From Blastomyces gilchristii SLH14081 (taxonomy: Eukaryota > Ascomycota > Eurotiomycetes > Onygenales > Ajellomycetaceae), in the NCBI RefSeq assembly GCF_000003855.2, contig NW_003101671.1, positions 10,361-74,360 on the forward strand: 64,000 nucleotides of DNA. Direction: 5' to 3'. The notes beneath the pieces are model-generated. The model saw only the letters and a list, made by a program, of their open reading frames with translations. It did no database searches and was not told where the DNA came from. A program made the translations under genes and the position numbers. Position 1 is the first letter of the stretch, and each line of letters opens with the position of its first letter. Below, in pieces: positions 35,110 to 49,379 of this stretch.

Positions 35110-36320
35110 GTTAATCATAGCTGACTCATTTCACAAGATATTATCAGTCACAGCTGTGAGATCTCTCATTGAGAATATCTTTAATCTCTCACTCAAGCTC
35201 ATTATCTTCTTCTATGATGCCTGGTAGTTATCAGTCAGAAGTCAGCTAAGAAGAGAACAGATCAGTGACAGTGCAGCAGAGCAAGCTTGTATGAAATACA
35301 TTATAAATCTCTGATAATGTGTTAAGATGATAGTTATAACTATCTAGAACTTCTATCACTTTATACCTGATGTGATGATAGTCTAGTGTATAAGATGAAT
35401 ATGTAGTTTGTATGTTCTTGAGATTCAATTATACAAGATCTTCTATCTTATACTGCTCTGCAGAATCTTATCAGATGTTGATTTAATCTTCTTAATCTTA
35501 TTTCACAGTTGTCATGAAGACTTCTACTCAGTCACAGATATCTCAGAGCTTTATTACTATATTATCAGTGATCTGAATTAAACTGTGAAGATTCAGTATG
35601 AACTGTGTAATCTCTAGAAGATTCAACACTTTCATGTGATATCTGTGTGTAAGAAAGAACAGGCTTATATCTGTTAAAATAGCATCTTAACTGTTGATAG
35701 TGATCTCTGTGTGTAGAAGAAGATTATATCAATTATCTTATAAGTAGTTGCAGAACTTATAAAGATAATTCTTTACAGTCTGAATTATCTGTTCTGATAT
35801 ATCATCAGTCTCAGAGTGATAGATAGTTGACAGACAGTGTATAATCTTGATAACTTGACAGATTCTTGTTCAGAGAGGACTCACAAATTGATAATCTTAA
35901 TTTAATACTATTGATCTCAGCAATTCATGCATCTGATAGAATGAACTTTATAAGAAGACTTCAACAACTTGTTCAGTGTTCATCTTATCACAAGATTTCA
36001 ATATTACATTCTTACTTAGTCAGTCAATAATAACCAGAATGTTTCTACAATTCTTGCTCTCAGATAGATTAACAGTGAAGTCAATCACTACATCTTATCA
36101 GATTCTATCAGAGATATTGAGTGATTTCAGTAGATCTTTTCTACAGTTCTTCTATAAGATAACAGAAGAACAGTAATTGCAGTTTCAGATAAAGTGTCTG
36201 ATACTGTTTAATATCTCAGATCAGTAGAATTCTCAGAAGATTATTTGATACAGTTATTCACAGTCTGAATGACTGATTATATATGAATCATACATCTCTT
36301 GCATTATTCAAGTGTGTAAG
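35110..36320 (-). pseudogene. B3 integrase and chromodomain relic
   Basis: Minus-strand equivalent of B6 61300-62640. The open piece at 35246-35428 shows YKVIEVLDSYNYHLNTLSE and VFHTSLL, the linker after the integrase. Integrase core at about 36320-35510. Interrupted by stops. Confidence 0.68.
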
Positions 36321-36639
36321 AATTTGAAGTGAGAGACTCAGTGTTATTCACAGAATTATAGAGTGTTATTATCATTGATTGAACATTCTGAGATATCAGT
36401 TCTTATATATAGTTCTGAGAAGAATCAGAGTGCTTCTTAACATACTGCTTCAGTGAGAGTCTGAAGAAGTTCATCATTCTGAACTACTGTATATCACAGT
36501 TCATTCAGTGTAGAGAAAGTGAAGATATCAATATCAGTTCTAATCAGAGAAGCACATATGATGCTGTGAGCTATTTCATCTTAATTAACTAGTATCTTCA
36601 GATTCAAGAGTCAGTGCTCTCAGTTCATTCAGTAAGTAT

Positions 36640-37900
36640 CTGTTATATTGAATGATATATCTTACTCTCATTATGAGAGAGCATCTGTCATCAAGTTATA
36701 ACTGCTAGAATGATAGTGTATTATAAAATGAAAGCAGCTTAGAAACTCAGATCATTGCATCTATTATTTAGAAAGTTTATAGATAGTTGTGAAGTATTTA
36801 AGATTCTTATAATCTGTGACTATCTCAAATTCAGAGATACTTCAGAGTTCAGAGTTTCATTCTTTTAAACAGTATATAATTGTGAGAAGTTTCTTATCAT
36901 AGATCTCATAATTGCATTCAGCAGGACTCAGTTTCTTAGATATAAAGATACATGATTGTAGAATATCTTTATTATCATATTATAATATTGCTTCTTCTGT
37001 TATATAGTCAGAGAAATCAGCTTTAACAACTGTTTTATAATCAGAATCCAATATTATCAGCAGAGAGATATTAATGAATATCTTCTTTATCTGTGTAAAT
37101 GCAGCTTCAGTGTCTGCTGATCATTGAAATACTGAGTCTTTCTTAGTAAGATCTGTAAGTGGTCTTATAATATCTGAGAAGTTTCATATAAATTGCTGAT
37201 AGAAGTTAGTAAATCTGATAAAGCTTTGTATATCTTTCACAGTACATGGAGCTTCTCATTCAAGAATGACAGAGACTTTCTCAGAATTCATTCAAATTCT
37301 CTTATCAGCTTCTATAATAAAACTCAGATACTTAGTACTCTTGACTTCAAAATCATACTTATCAATATCTATTAGTAGTTCTGCTTCTCATAGCTGTTAT
37401 AATATCTTTTACACATATTCTTGATATTCTTTTCTGAATTCATCAGTGAAGATGAGAAGGTCATTCAGATAAGCAGATACAAACTCATTAAGAAAATCTT
37501 AAAGCACTCAGTTAATATACTTCTGAAATGTACTGAGAATGTTAGTCAGTTCAAAGAGTGTGACTATTCATTCAAAGAGATCATAACATGTTCAGAATGC
37601 TGTAAGCTATTCATCTTCTTCAGTGATATGAATCTTATGAAACACAGTGATAATATCTAGTTTTATAAATCATTGAGCTCATCTGATTCATGCTAGGATT
37701 TCATTGATAAGAGATAAAGAATATCAATCTTTCTTTATCAATCTGTTCAGATCTCAGTAGTTCACACAGAATCAGAGTTCTTTATCTGATTTCTTTGCAA
37801 AGAGAATGAGAGCTGTGGTGAAAGAGTTACTAATGTATATGAATTCTTTATTCAACAGATCATTGAGTGTCTTTTGAAGAAGAAGAAGTTCATCTCAGAA
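36640..37900 (-). pseudogene. B3 reverse transcriptase and RNase H relic
   Basis: The catalytic box reads A-Y-L-N-D-L-L near 37475-37455, one codon away from YLDD. RNase H lies toward 36800. Collinear with B1, B2 and B6. Dead by stops. The open frames on the plus strand here are antisense. Confidence 0.7.
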
Positions 37901-38649
37901 CATGTTATAAAGAGAGTCTTATAACAGTTCAGAGTTCTTATTATTCTTTTTCTCTAACTTAATACTGTGATTCACTTCAGAATCTTGTAAGAAGAATATG
38001 TTCATAATATTATCTTGTCAGAAGACATCTAGATATTCATGATATTATTGAGAAAGTTTTATACAAGAATCTATTATTGTAACACAGGATAATTTTTCTA
38101 GAGTCTTTTTAATATCAGTCAGACTGATGAAATAGATTGACATATGATTCTGCTGTCAGTGAACTTGTTAATGACTCTATCAGTGATTTTAATAATGACT
38201 TCTTTTTCAGAGTATTTTGTACACATTGACAGAGATCTGTGTCAGATCTATGATCTTGTGAATGTCATCTTTGTGAACTCTATCATTGTTAGGAAATATC
38301 AAGCTTCTGTTTCAAGTGTTTAACAAAATGCCTTGTTCAGATAGTCAGGCAAGTTCTAATATAAGATTATAATCAAGATTATCAACTTCATATGCATAGG
38401 CATCTTCATACTGATGTTCTTTCATATCTATGGTCAGCTTTATCATGTAACAGATACAAATGTTCTTTGAATCATCAAATTCTGTGAGAAGTCAGGGTTT
38501 TAATAGAGGGATATACTGAAGGTTATAATATCTTACAACTGAAGATTTTATCATTGTATAGTGATATAGATCACTGTCTATCATGGCTTTCATATTATAT
38601 ATGTTATCAATCACAGTAGATATAAGAATCATATTCATTATTATCTTCT

Positions 38650-39800
38650 CTTTAAATTATTATCATCTGACCTCTTCAAGCTCCTGTTTACAAATTTGAA
38701 TAGAAGCTAATCTTTTCTCTGTTTCACTGAGACATTCTTGTAGTTATCTTTCAAATCTTTCTTCACTGCAATGTGATTGGCGCGGACAGGTGCTGATCTT
38801 TCTCTTAAGTGTGAAGACACATAGGTTGGTCAGCAGTTGAAAGTTATATATTCTGATCAGTTACAGTTGATGCACATTTCATGTTAACATCAATCAGCGA
38901 CTTCTTCAGAAGTGATCTCAGAAACTCAGCAGCCTGTTTGAACAGTGAAAACTCTTGCTTATGTATAGATATTTGAATCTATTCAGTTCATGACATCTGC
39001 ATCATTGCTGTTACTCCTCTTTGACATGAGTGTATAAGTGACTGAGATGTAACATCTTCTGCCACTATTCTGTATACTCTTAAGCTTGATAAGACAGTCA
39101 TTCAATGTTTAGAGCTATGTGCAGAAGTCTTCATAAGTCTGATCTTCATCTACACTTACAAGAGTCTGTAAGAGTTTGAAAGTTAATATCTTCTTAAGCA
39201 TGTTAATCTTCATTCAATTCTCTCAAGATTGATCATCTGCTTCTAGAATCTTGATGTTAAAGTCAGAGATGAATGTTGTAAGAGAAGTGTTTCTCTATTA
39301 AGTACTCTGTAATCAATCTAATGCTTTCTGTTGCATGGCAGTATCTTGAATCAGAATATCAAGATGTTTCATGATGTTATCAGATGTTCTCAATGCTGGT
39401 TCACATACTTTCATTCATGAATGAAACTTCTGTTTCACATAATCTTTCAATTATTCATTGATATATTAATCTTGATTGATTAATGAACTGATGGCATCTT
39501 CATCTACACTCAGTTTCATGAGTATTTTCATTCTTCATGATGAGTAGAGAGTGAGATTAGAAGTATCAAAATATATAAGAGTATCTAAGTGTTCTTTCAA
39601 ATCTGTTGTATTTGATTCTGTAGATGTTGAAATCATGTGAGTTAATTATTGAATCTCTTCATATTGACATTGTTGAGTTACATGCATATCAGCTATTTAT
39701 TGTTGTTATAGTTTCAACATTGCTCAGAGTCACTGTGACACTGTATCTATACTTATGTTCAGAGGTTCTCTCATATTATTATTAGACATGATTATATTGT
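38650..39800 (-). pseudogene. B3 gag relic
   Basis: Begins near 39791, where the rc still reads ATGTCTAATAATAATATGA. It runs to about 38690 and is interrupted. Collinear with gag of the other B copies. No distinct zinc knuckle is seen. Confidence 0.55.
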
Positions 39801-40106
39801 TTGTTGAATGTGTGATATCTGTGAAATCTGAAGAAGTGTAATTATATGAATATCTCATACATCTGAGTGTCAGAACTCTCAGGTCTTTCACTGACATTCT
39901 CTTTGTAGAATCTTATTATGAGGTCAGAGTGACTGATGAGCAAGCTTCTATCTGAGAACTCAGTGTTCACTTAACTGTTTAACTGTTTCTCTATTTCTTA
40001 CATGTTGTTACATGTTCAGATATCTCTTGATGAATAATTGTTTCTGATAAGCAGATAATGTGTGAATAATTATTTTCTAATAAGAAGACAATGAACATTT
40101 TTATAG

Positions 40107-40437
40107 TGTAAGAGGTCTACACTGAATAGATCAGTATAATATTATAGGTCTTATATAACAAAGATAAAAATGTTAAAGAAGGAAAGAAAGAGAAAGTGTG
40201 AGAATTAGCAATCAAGGTGAATATTTATACACATATGTGGTGATGTATGCGGTGGAGCTTCAGGGTGGAAGAATATGCATGTGTCTGTAGCAGCCGAGGA
40301 TCAGCGATCGGGAATGGCTGAGAATCGGAGTGTACGCTACGCGCGTTCGTAGCGGCCGCGGATCGGCGATCGGGAATGGAAGAATCTATGGAGTGTAATG
40401 GAATAGTCTATATGATTGATCGGCGCAGCCCGCCACA
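40107..40437 (-). repeat. 5' LTR of B3
   Basis: 331 bp. The outer 200 bp (40240-40437) keep CG-rich blocks such as GTACGCTACGCGCG and GCGGCCGCGGATCGGCG, which are lost from the matching inner part of 34698-35029. Confidence 0.93.
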
Positions 40438-43400
40438 AAAACAAATTATTAAAAGATAGTATATAGCTGTTTTAACAGACTATATCTGATTGATTTCCTC
40501 CTCTTCATATTCAGATAATTCTGAATTTAGCTATTTTCTTGTAGCTGCTTGAGTTTCTGATAGAAAGTCTATTAAGTATTTAATTCCTGTCTCAGTTGAG
40601 ATTAAGAATCTTATATTTAATTGATTTAAATCATACTTCTCTTTCAATCTGGCTCTGAGACTATTATATAATGCACAGTGTATTACACTATACTAAGAAT
40701 TCTTATTTCCATTGCAGAATGAGCATTCTATTGAGTCAAATCTATCATCAAATCTTTATATATAAGATTTGAAATAGCCATGTTCTAGTTTCAGCTGTAT
40801 TATAGATGAGAATATTTTCTTTTTACATTTAATTGAACAAGATTTTCACTTGAGTTTTATTTCAAATCTTGAATAATGTATACTCTTCTTTTATTTCTAT
40901 CAGCTTTCATTTCACTTGTCTAAATAAGATTCTTTTATTTTTCTCTTTATAAAAGATCAGAACACAATTTTTTGAATAGATCTGCTTAATTCTGAACTCT
41001 TTTTTACAGCTGAATCAGTCAATTTATTACTATGAATATTCATATGAGTAGAAACTCAGTGTAGATAAATTATCAGCTTTGATATTCTTCTCTTTTGAAT
41101 TTTTAAAACAGAGTTTAAGATCAGTTCAAGATTCATTTGATCATTATAAATCTGACTATTTCTAAGTCTTTTTAACACAGTTTAACTATCAGAGAATATT
41201 TATATCTCTTTCAAACTATTTCCTTTTTTATAAGATTTTATTTCAATGAGTTTGAAAGCTTTCACTATTGCAAATAGTTTAGCATTAAAGACTTCAGATT
41301 TACAGTCTAGATTTCAGAAATCTGAGATAAGATTGATATTATCTTCAGTATAAGCAATGTCTGTATTTAATCTATTCAAATTCTTATTTTTTGAGTCATC
41401 TGAATAAATCAGAGTAGAGTCTTTTATATTAATTATAGAAATTCTCTTTAAATACTGTTTATATTCTTTCTCTTTTAATAGTTCACTTATTTGTAAGTCT
41501 ATAAGAGATTCAAGCTTTTCTCTTCAGAGAGATAACTTCTCATGATTAACTTTTTCAACATTTAAAGAAGAAAATTAATTTTTAATCAGAGAGCATAGTC
41601 TGTACAGTTGAGAAGACATTTTCTTTGAAGAATTATTTTCATTTCAATTAAGAAATCTATTTCAATTCAGTTCATTTCCAGAGTTAATTGATGAAAAAGA
41701 AGAAGAGACTCTTTCTCTGATTATATAATTTAAGCTCATCTTTATAACTCTCAGAGCATAGTTTATACAGATCTTTTCAAATCTAATAGCAGAAGAAGAA
41801 ATTAAAGCTTCAATTTTCATTGTTTTAATAGAAGATGATTTGAATACTCTCATAATTCTTCTCAAAGCTCTGTTTTACAGACTTTGAAACAGTTCAGTGA
41901 AATTTTCTTAATTATTTCATTAAACTTGAACTTCATAATCAGCTACTGAGATAATGCAGGCTATATATAACTGTCTCATAGTCTGGAAGAATAGACCTCT
42001 CTCTGTATTTAATAGTCTGATAATGTTGTTTAATAGTCTTTCTGCCTTGACAGTTCTTTGTTAAAGATAATATTTAAAATTCAACTTGAAGTTTAATCAT
42101 ACTTCTAATCATTTAACATTTAAACTGTGTTTAATCTCTATATTTAAAAGAGTTAGAGATAGTTCTTTCTCATTGAATCTAGAAAAGAAATGAATTAACT
42201 CAGTTTTATTTATATTAAATTGAATTTGATTGATATCTGCTCTAAAAAAGATTTTCTTTACCACTTTTTCAATCATTTTCAAATTCTCTTTGATAGTTTT
42301 TGAGCTGTACTCTAGATTAATATCATCTACATAACTTGAAGATTGTACTATTTTCATATTTCTATCTTTGAATAGATATACAGTGTATATTACAAATAAA
42401 ATGAGTGAGATTGAAGATTCTTACAGCACTTCTAATTTTATCTCAATCTTGTTTTATTTCATTTCATCAAAGAAAAGTGGTATGATTCTGTTAGATATAA
42501 AATAGTTAACTCATTTTATTAGAGAAAGTGACAGTTTTAACATCTTCAAAGTCTGAATTAACTTTGACTTTGAAACATGATTAAATGCTTCTTTTATATC
42601 AATAAAAACTGCAGTTGAGACCAGATCTTTATACTTTGCTATTTGAATATCATGAACAACTGAGAGACTACTATTAATTATAGAAGATTGTTTTCTATCT
42701 CTCATTTATTCACTGAATAAAAGAGAGTTATTAATAGAGCTTATAAAAGATAGTTGAGTAGCTATTATCTTTTTTAAAACCTTTTCTAGACAGTTTAATA
42801 GAGATATTACTCTATATCACTTAGAAATTGAAGTTTTTCTATTAGATTTTATAAGAATTACTTCAGTGACTTCTCTTCAGCATTCAGAATGATAGTCATT
42901 TTTCAAGAGATTGAAAAAGAGCTTAAAATGTTCATTCTTTAAGTAGGAATATGTATTTTGAATAATTAAGTGATTAATTGAATCAGGCTCTGCAGCAGTT
43001 TTAACAGAACTTGAGAAGATAACTGACTCTAATTCATCTTATGCAAAATCAGGCCATTCTCAGTCATTTTCATTAATATAGTTGAGAAGTAATATTTTCT
43101 CTTTCTCTGAATCTGAATCTGATCAGTTTTGAAAGAGAATTCTCATAAAAGCTTGACATTTTTTCTTAAAAGAGTTTGCTATATATGATTCATTCTGAAA
43201 CTCATATTCTAAGACTGAAAGTTTTGCTACACTTCTTGTTTTAGTATAGTTAAAAGCTTTAAAAACTTTCTTTTCTTATGCTTCTTTAAGAAATTTATTT
43301 CAGTAGTCTGTTTTAACTCTTTTAATATCTGAAAAATATTCATTTCTGACAGCTTTGAACTCGTTATCAGATATTATATCATTCATTTGATCTCTTTTAG

Positions 43401-43526
43401 TAGTAGCTATTTCTTTTCTTCTAGATAAGACATTTTCATTTCATCAAGATTTTAAATACTCAGAAGATTTTCTCCTTGAAATATTATCTCTAACACTTGT
43501 TAGAATAATAGATGTAATGAGCTTCA

Positions 43527-43784
43527 TGTAAGAATAAGTGCTCGCAGGCGATTATTCGGGTGTTTGCAGCTTGGCGTGATATGTACTGTTAACTACTAGA
43601 AGTATTCACAGTAGGAAGATAAAATATAGAGATCAAATGTGTAATAGCATTCAAGCTGAGTTGTGAATAGTATTCATGAACTTCAGTCTATATAGTTGTG
43701 TGTAGTTAAGAGCTGCTAATCATATTCATTACACAAGAGATAGAAATAGAGATAAAGAATCTGTGAGAAGTGAGATTTCTTATA
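43527..43784 (-). repeat. 3' LTR of A2
   Basis: 258 bp. The outer edge keeps GCTCGCAGGCGATTATTCGG, while the partner's inner edge has GCTTACAGGTGATTATTCAG. Its own inner end reads TTCTTATA instead of TTCTTACA. Confidence 0.93.
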
Positions 43785-44399
43785 TACTTCTCCCTCTCTA
43801 AGACTTCATCTGTGAAGCCTTTCACTGAGTGACTTCATAGAATCAGCTCAGCACTGCAGTGATACTCACTAAAAACTCTTTATATCTATAAAAAACCTCA
43901 GTGAGAAAAAATCCCTTATTACTGTGAAGAGAAAAGAGTCTTACTCAGTTTCTTATTTTATAAGATTCTTTATAATCTATAGATTCTTCTTTGACTATCA
44001 CACAGATTCATCTTACATCTTTTATATAGAAGTATTTCAGTTGACTCTTAATCATTTTCATAAGATTCTTATGTAATTATTACACAGATTCATCTCACAG
44101 ATGAATTACTCTCTATAAGATTATTCTTATCAAAGAGAAGTATTTATGAGTTGATCTTTCACTCATTCTTGTGAATCATTGTTCTTTGACACTGTAGAAT
44201 TGTGAGGAATTTTCCATTGTTTCATCAACTCTGTAGAATTGTAGAATCAAGATATTCACAGTCTATGATTACTCTTTATAGTTATATAGAAAGATTCAGG
44301 CCTGTAATTCATAATCACTCTTTATTTATTAGAGTGATCTGACTGTTCTGTGAGATTATTCACAGTGTAAGCAAACCTCTCTAGAGTAGTATAAATATC

Positions 44400-45380
44400 C
44401 CAGATCTGTTTATGAAATCTTATCTTCTTTTCTCTTTTTCTGTAACAGCTCTCATTCTTATAAACTGTGAGTATTCTCATTCATCTGCAAAGTATTTTCA
44501 CTCAGATAACAGAGAGAGAGTGTTTCTAACAATGTCTGTATATTGATTCAAGAACTTCTCAAGAATAAAAAAATTTTTTAATTTCAATATCTTATAAATA
44601 ATATCTGACTGCTGCTGAGCTTCTTGTGAGTATCTCTGTGACTTCTCTGATCACTTTTTATCAGCTGATGAAGCAGAAATGTCACTGTTTACAACAGCAT
44701 CTTCATTCTCTTCAGTTCTGTCACTGTATCTGATCTTCAGATCAGTGATCAATCTCATATCTCTTTCAGATCAGCTTCTGACTCTAAGCAGTGCAGTCTT
44801 CTTCTTTACTGTAAGTCTTCTTATAAGTAATTTCTTACAGATTCTAGCTGATAGTTCTTATAAAGCTTCTGATTTTATCAGTGTCTTCTGCAGCTCTGTA
44901 GATCTATGATCACCTCTCTTCTGCCTGCACAATCTCTGATCAGGTATATGCAAATATGCCTAGATTCTCTATCAATGATCCTCACGCCATGGTGTATTTC
45001 TGCAATCTCATTGTCAATGAGAGATGAGTCTCTGAGTACTTACAAAATCTGAGTAATCAAGGCAATGTGAATACTATGAATTCATGATGAGTGTTGATCT
45101 GAGCAGATGAGCTCTCTCTTCATATCTCAATTGATTTCAGGCTGAATACTTCAGTATAACTGAGGAAGTGAACACAGCTTCATAAGAGATATCTGATCAC
45201 ATGCACAGGCAGTCAGCTCTCAAGCTTCTGTTACAACTGCATGTGCTCTGATATTCAGCTTCTCTGAAGTCTGTGTATTTCTGATGATCTTCATGCTAAA
45301 TACAACAATTATCTGTATTACAGACATGATACTCTCTGCTTCTTTGAAGACAAAAATTGATAGTTGTGAGAGAGTTGAGT
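44400..45380 (-). pseudogene. A2 accessory 3' ORF relic (Cys-rich plus coiled-coil)
   Basis: Minus-strand counterpart of 30750-31560. The Cys cluster at about 45340-45190 reads V-C-N-T-D-N-C-C-I, then Q-S-T-C-S-C-N-R and R-A-D-C-L-C-M. The coiled-coil-like part follows at about 44920-44690. The feature lies between the chromodomain and the 3' LTR, as in A1, so it belongs to the family. Function unknown. Confidence 0.5.
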
Positions 45381-45649
45381 GTTGCAGATATTAAGAATAT
45401 GAGTGTGAATTTTCTTTGTTTTTTCTTTATTAATCTCTAAATTGTGTTCACAGCCCTGTTTTTATTTTCTTGTTTTTTTTTAGCTTTAATGAGAGTATGA
45501 TTTCTTCTTTTCTTTACTTACACTATAGACTGTTCATCTCAGTAGAAACTTATTATCTTATAGACTAGAATTTATAAATAACAGTGTTAATATCTTTATT
45601 ATAATCAGATTCTTAGTGAAGATTATATTATTCTGACTTATCAGAATTC

Positions 45650-47900
45650 ACAGTATGAAAGTTATGTCTCAGCTTCTACAGATGTCTTATCTGCTCAGAT
45701 GATTCTTAAGTGAACTCATTCATCTTATCAGAATATTCTTGTCACTGAACCTTGAATCAGAGCTTATGATCTTGCTTCTCTGAGTTAATAAATTCTTTGA
45801 TCTGATATTCTCTTTTACTCTCTAGTACTTTATAAACAGAGTGATAAGTCACAGAGTTCTCTTCTAAGAATTTCTTATATTTATGAAGTAAAGAGATATG
45901 AAAAATATTATATATCTATAACTCAGATGACAGTTTCAATCTATAGAACTGTAAACTAATTTTCTTCATAATCTTATAAGACTCTGTCTGTAAGAGATTC
46001 AGCTTCTTACTAGATCTTCATATAATGATGTTTTCTAGACTCAGTCAGACTCTATTATCTTTCTTAAAACTCTTTATAATATACTTAAAGTCATAGTATC
46101 TCTTCTGATATGCTTGAGTCTTTCTCAAGAATTCACAGACTTTCTTCTGAATCTTCTGAATTCTCTCAGCCTGTTTATGAGCATCATCACACTCTATAGT
46201 GTACTCTTATAAGTTCATCAAGATCATTCACAGATAAGTCTCAGTGAGTATCTCAAAGAGAGTTTTATCTGTGCTAATATGTTTTGAGTTATTATATATG
46301 AATTCTGTGAGTGATAATTAATACACTCAGTCATTCTGATTGTAATTGATAAAGCACTGCAGATACTGTTTCAATATACTTATCAGACATTCTATCTAAT
46401 CATCTGTCTGTTAATGAAAAGCTGTGCTTAGATCTCAGGAGATCTTCAGTATAGTTATCAGATCAGACTAGAACTCTTCTGTGAAGATTGATTCTCTATC
46501 TGAGATAATATTCATAGATAATTCATACAACTGAATCACATTATAGACAAAGATATGAGTCAAATTCTTTGACTTCAAGTTCTTATAAGTGAGTATAAAG
46601 TGTGTTATCTTGATGAAGTGATTCACTATCATCAGCACACTGTTAAAGCAGGCATCATATATATTCTTACTTTCAGAGAGGCTCATAAGAGTATTTATTT
46701 CTAGCTGTTCTCAAGATTTCTGTGAAATGAGTAGAGAAGTAAGTTCTTCATATAATCTGAACTACACTATTCATGAACTCTGATAAACAGTATAAGAAAT
46801 CCCTATCTTCTTCATAAGTTCTTGTATCTTCAGTCAGAAGTATTTTCTTAGAAGCAACTTATGAGTTCTAGTATCTGTAAAATGATCTATTAGAGAAGAG
46901 TCATGATATCTTTTAATAAGTTCTATACATAGAAACTCATTCATAGATACATAAATTCAGTTCTCTCTTTACAAGAGGTTATTTAAGTCTCTTCAATTCT
47001 TTATTTCTGCAGAGTTGATCTCTGTCATGAGCAGTTTCTGAATATACTGAGTATATTTATTCTTGAGTTACAGTTCAGACAATCTGAATAGAAGATCTTA
47101 TAAAGACTTATACTCTGTTTCTTCTTACATCAGATCTTCTATAGTGCTACTCAAAGCCTGTAAATTCTTCAGATTATAGATACTCTCTTCAAGAATTCTC
47201 ATAGAGATTCTCAGAGTGTTGACTCTCAGTGTTGTAGAGAGTAGTTGTACAGACTTCTTCTCTCTCTCTTTTCTCTTCTCTTATGAGGGATTGAAAGACT
47301 CTTCAGTTAATCTCTTTATAACACTCAGTCTGAGCATTCTATAAAGCCTTTCTGTCTTCTCTAGTCTCTCTGTGTCTGTCATTCTGATCTTCTTAACATA
47401 TTCTGATCTGTGAGAGAGTCTGTCTGCTGAGTTCTTAGTTTTCTTAATATATTCTATCTTGAATCAGAACTCACTCAGTCTCTGAGCTCAGTGAATCTGT
47501 CACTATAAGAGTTTCTTGATTAAGATAAACTGTTGTAAGCTGTTATAATCAGTTCTAACAGTAATCACTGTTATAAGACTTTTAAAGTAATGATATCAGT
47601 GATGAAAGAATTTCACTATTATAAGAAGCTTCTGATTATGAATATCATAGTTGATCTCTGTAAGTTACATCTTTCATAAGAAAAAGATCACTGAAACTCA
47701 GTTCTCATTTAACTGTAGTTACAAGACTATTTCTGAAATTATAAAGAAGAAGATATCTGTCTTCAATCTCATTAAGAGTAAGAGATTAAAGTGAAATAGT
47801 ATCACTGTGTCTGTAAATATCTATTTTAATCTTACAAAGACTCTGTGAGCTTCTGAGATAAGAAAGTTCTTACAGTTCTCTCTTCTTAATAATCTTTTCA
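45650..47900 (-). pseudogene. A2 RNase H, integrase and chromodomain relic
   Basis: Minus-strand pol 3' half. RNase H lies at about 47750-47560. The integrase core has an open piece at 46468-46686 with CFNSVLMIVNHFIKITHF and NIISDRESIFTEEF, the gypsy integrase blocks carrying the second aspartate. Chromodomain at about 45840-45690. Interrupted by stops elsewhere. Confidence 0.8.
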
Positions 47901-47959
47901 TTCTCTGTTCATAGAATGACTTCTTCTTATTTTCATTCTTCAGCATATCTGTCAGAGTC

Positions 47960-49260
47960 AAGAAGATTCTTGTGAATATAAAGATAAATTATCTCTAGAA
48001 ATTCACAAAGCTCAGAAAGATCTGAATCTCATGAATACTAGTTAGCTTCAGTTATGATAGAATAGTCTCAACTCACAAAGATTTCATCTGAATATCATCT
48101 GTGATAATTACATATTCTAGAAAATTAATCTGACAGGCACTGAAGTTACACTTCATAAGCTTAATATACAGTTCTGCCTCATCTAAGATCTTCAACACAC
48201 TTCACACATGCTCAGTGTGTTCTTTCTTCTTTGTAGAGTACATCATCACATCATTCAGATATATTATTATGAAGACATTCAGATATACATAAAGTGTTTT
48301 ATTAATAAAAGACTGAAATACTGTGAGAGTATTAGTCAGATCAAAAGACATCACTAGATATTTAAACAATTTCAGTGCAGTTCTAAAGACAGTCTTTTAT
48401 TTATTCTCAGATTATATTCACAGCTGTGTATATATATTGATTATATTCAGTTGTGTGAATATAACAGCTTCTGTAAGACAGTTGATCACATTCTCAATCA
48501 GAGACAGAGAATAGTGACTCTTTATTATCTTGAAGTTCAGATTACAGTAGTCTACATATAATTTGAGATCTTCATTCTTATTCTTTATGAATATCACAGA
48601 GGCTTTCACAGAGATCTGTGAAGATCAGATAAAGTTATTCTTCAGATTCTTCTTTATATAGATCTGTAAGACCTCTGTCTCATAATGAGAGAGCTTATAG
48701 ATTAATTCTCAGAAGAGTTTCTACTCTTCTATTAAATCTATTATCAGATTCTTATCACAGTGAGAAGAAAGCTCAGCTGTCTTTACTGAGCTGAATATCT
48801 CTGTGAGATCTTAATATTTCTCTGATATCTGAAGCTCAGTTTTCATGACTGAGATTCTCAGACATTTGTAAAGTTATTATATAGATAATCTTGTCTTCTC
48901 TAACTAACTCTATAGCATCAACTGATTCTATCTCTATAAGTAAGTCTATTAACACTGATCAGAAGTATAAACCTGACTCATGAACAGCTATGTATGAATT
49001 GTGTCTTTGAAGTCATATAAGTCTCAAGTACATGTTATCTGTGATGTCTATAATAATCACAGTTTCTGCAAATCTTCTTCAGATTTCAGAGAGATCTTGT
49101 AATTCAAAGATAATTCTTACAAGTTTCTCAGTTCTCAGATCTGAGTTCTCATACTCTGCTTATTACAAGAGCAGATTCTCAGTTTTCATCATTCAGCTCA
49201 TTCACTCTGTGAGCTTTAGAGACACTACAGTGACCTGAGATCCTGAGTTCATCAATGCTT
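47960..49260 (-). pseudogene. A2 protease/reverse transcriptase relic
   Basis: The open piece at 48418-48609 reads ASVIFIKNKNEDLKLYVDYCN..., the gypsy RT block 'FVKKKDGSLR.CVDYR.LN', then SHYSLSLIENVINCL. The protease, if retained, lies toward 49250-49000. Stops interrupt the remaining domains. Confidence 0.78.
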
Positions 49261-49379
49261 TTCATACTTGTGAGGCAGCAGCACTGTGATGTGATCTCTT
49301 TTCATAAGCAAGTATTTTCATTGAGAGAGTAACAGATTCAGATGTCAGCTTCAAGACTTTTAAGAAGGCTGTTACTGAC

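Larger units (their letters stand above)
34698..40437 (-). mobile_element. Ty3/gypsy chromovirus, family B, copy B3
   Basis: Uninterrupted 5.74-kb copy, minus sense. LTRs lie at 34698-35029 and 40107-40437 (332 and 331 bp) and the target duplication AAAAC at 34693-34697 and 40438-40442. It lies in the 3' UTR of LINE C2. All frames contain stops. It serves as a size reference for B1 and B2 and shows their empty MITE and LINE sites. Confidence 0.93.
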
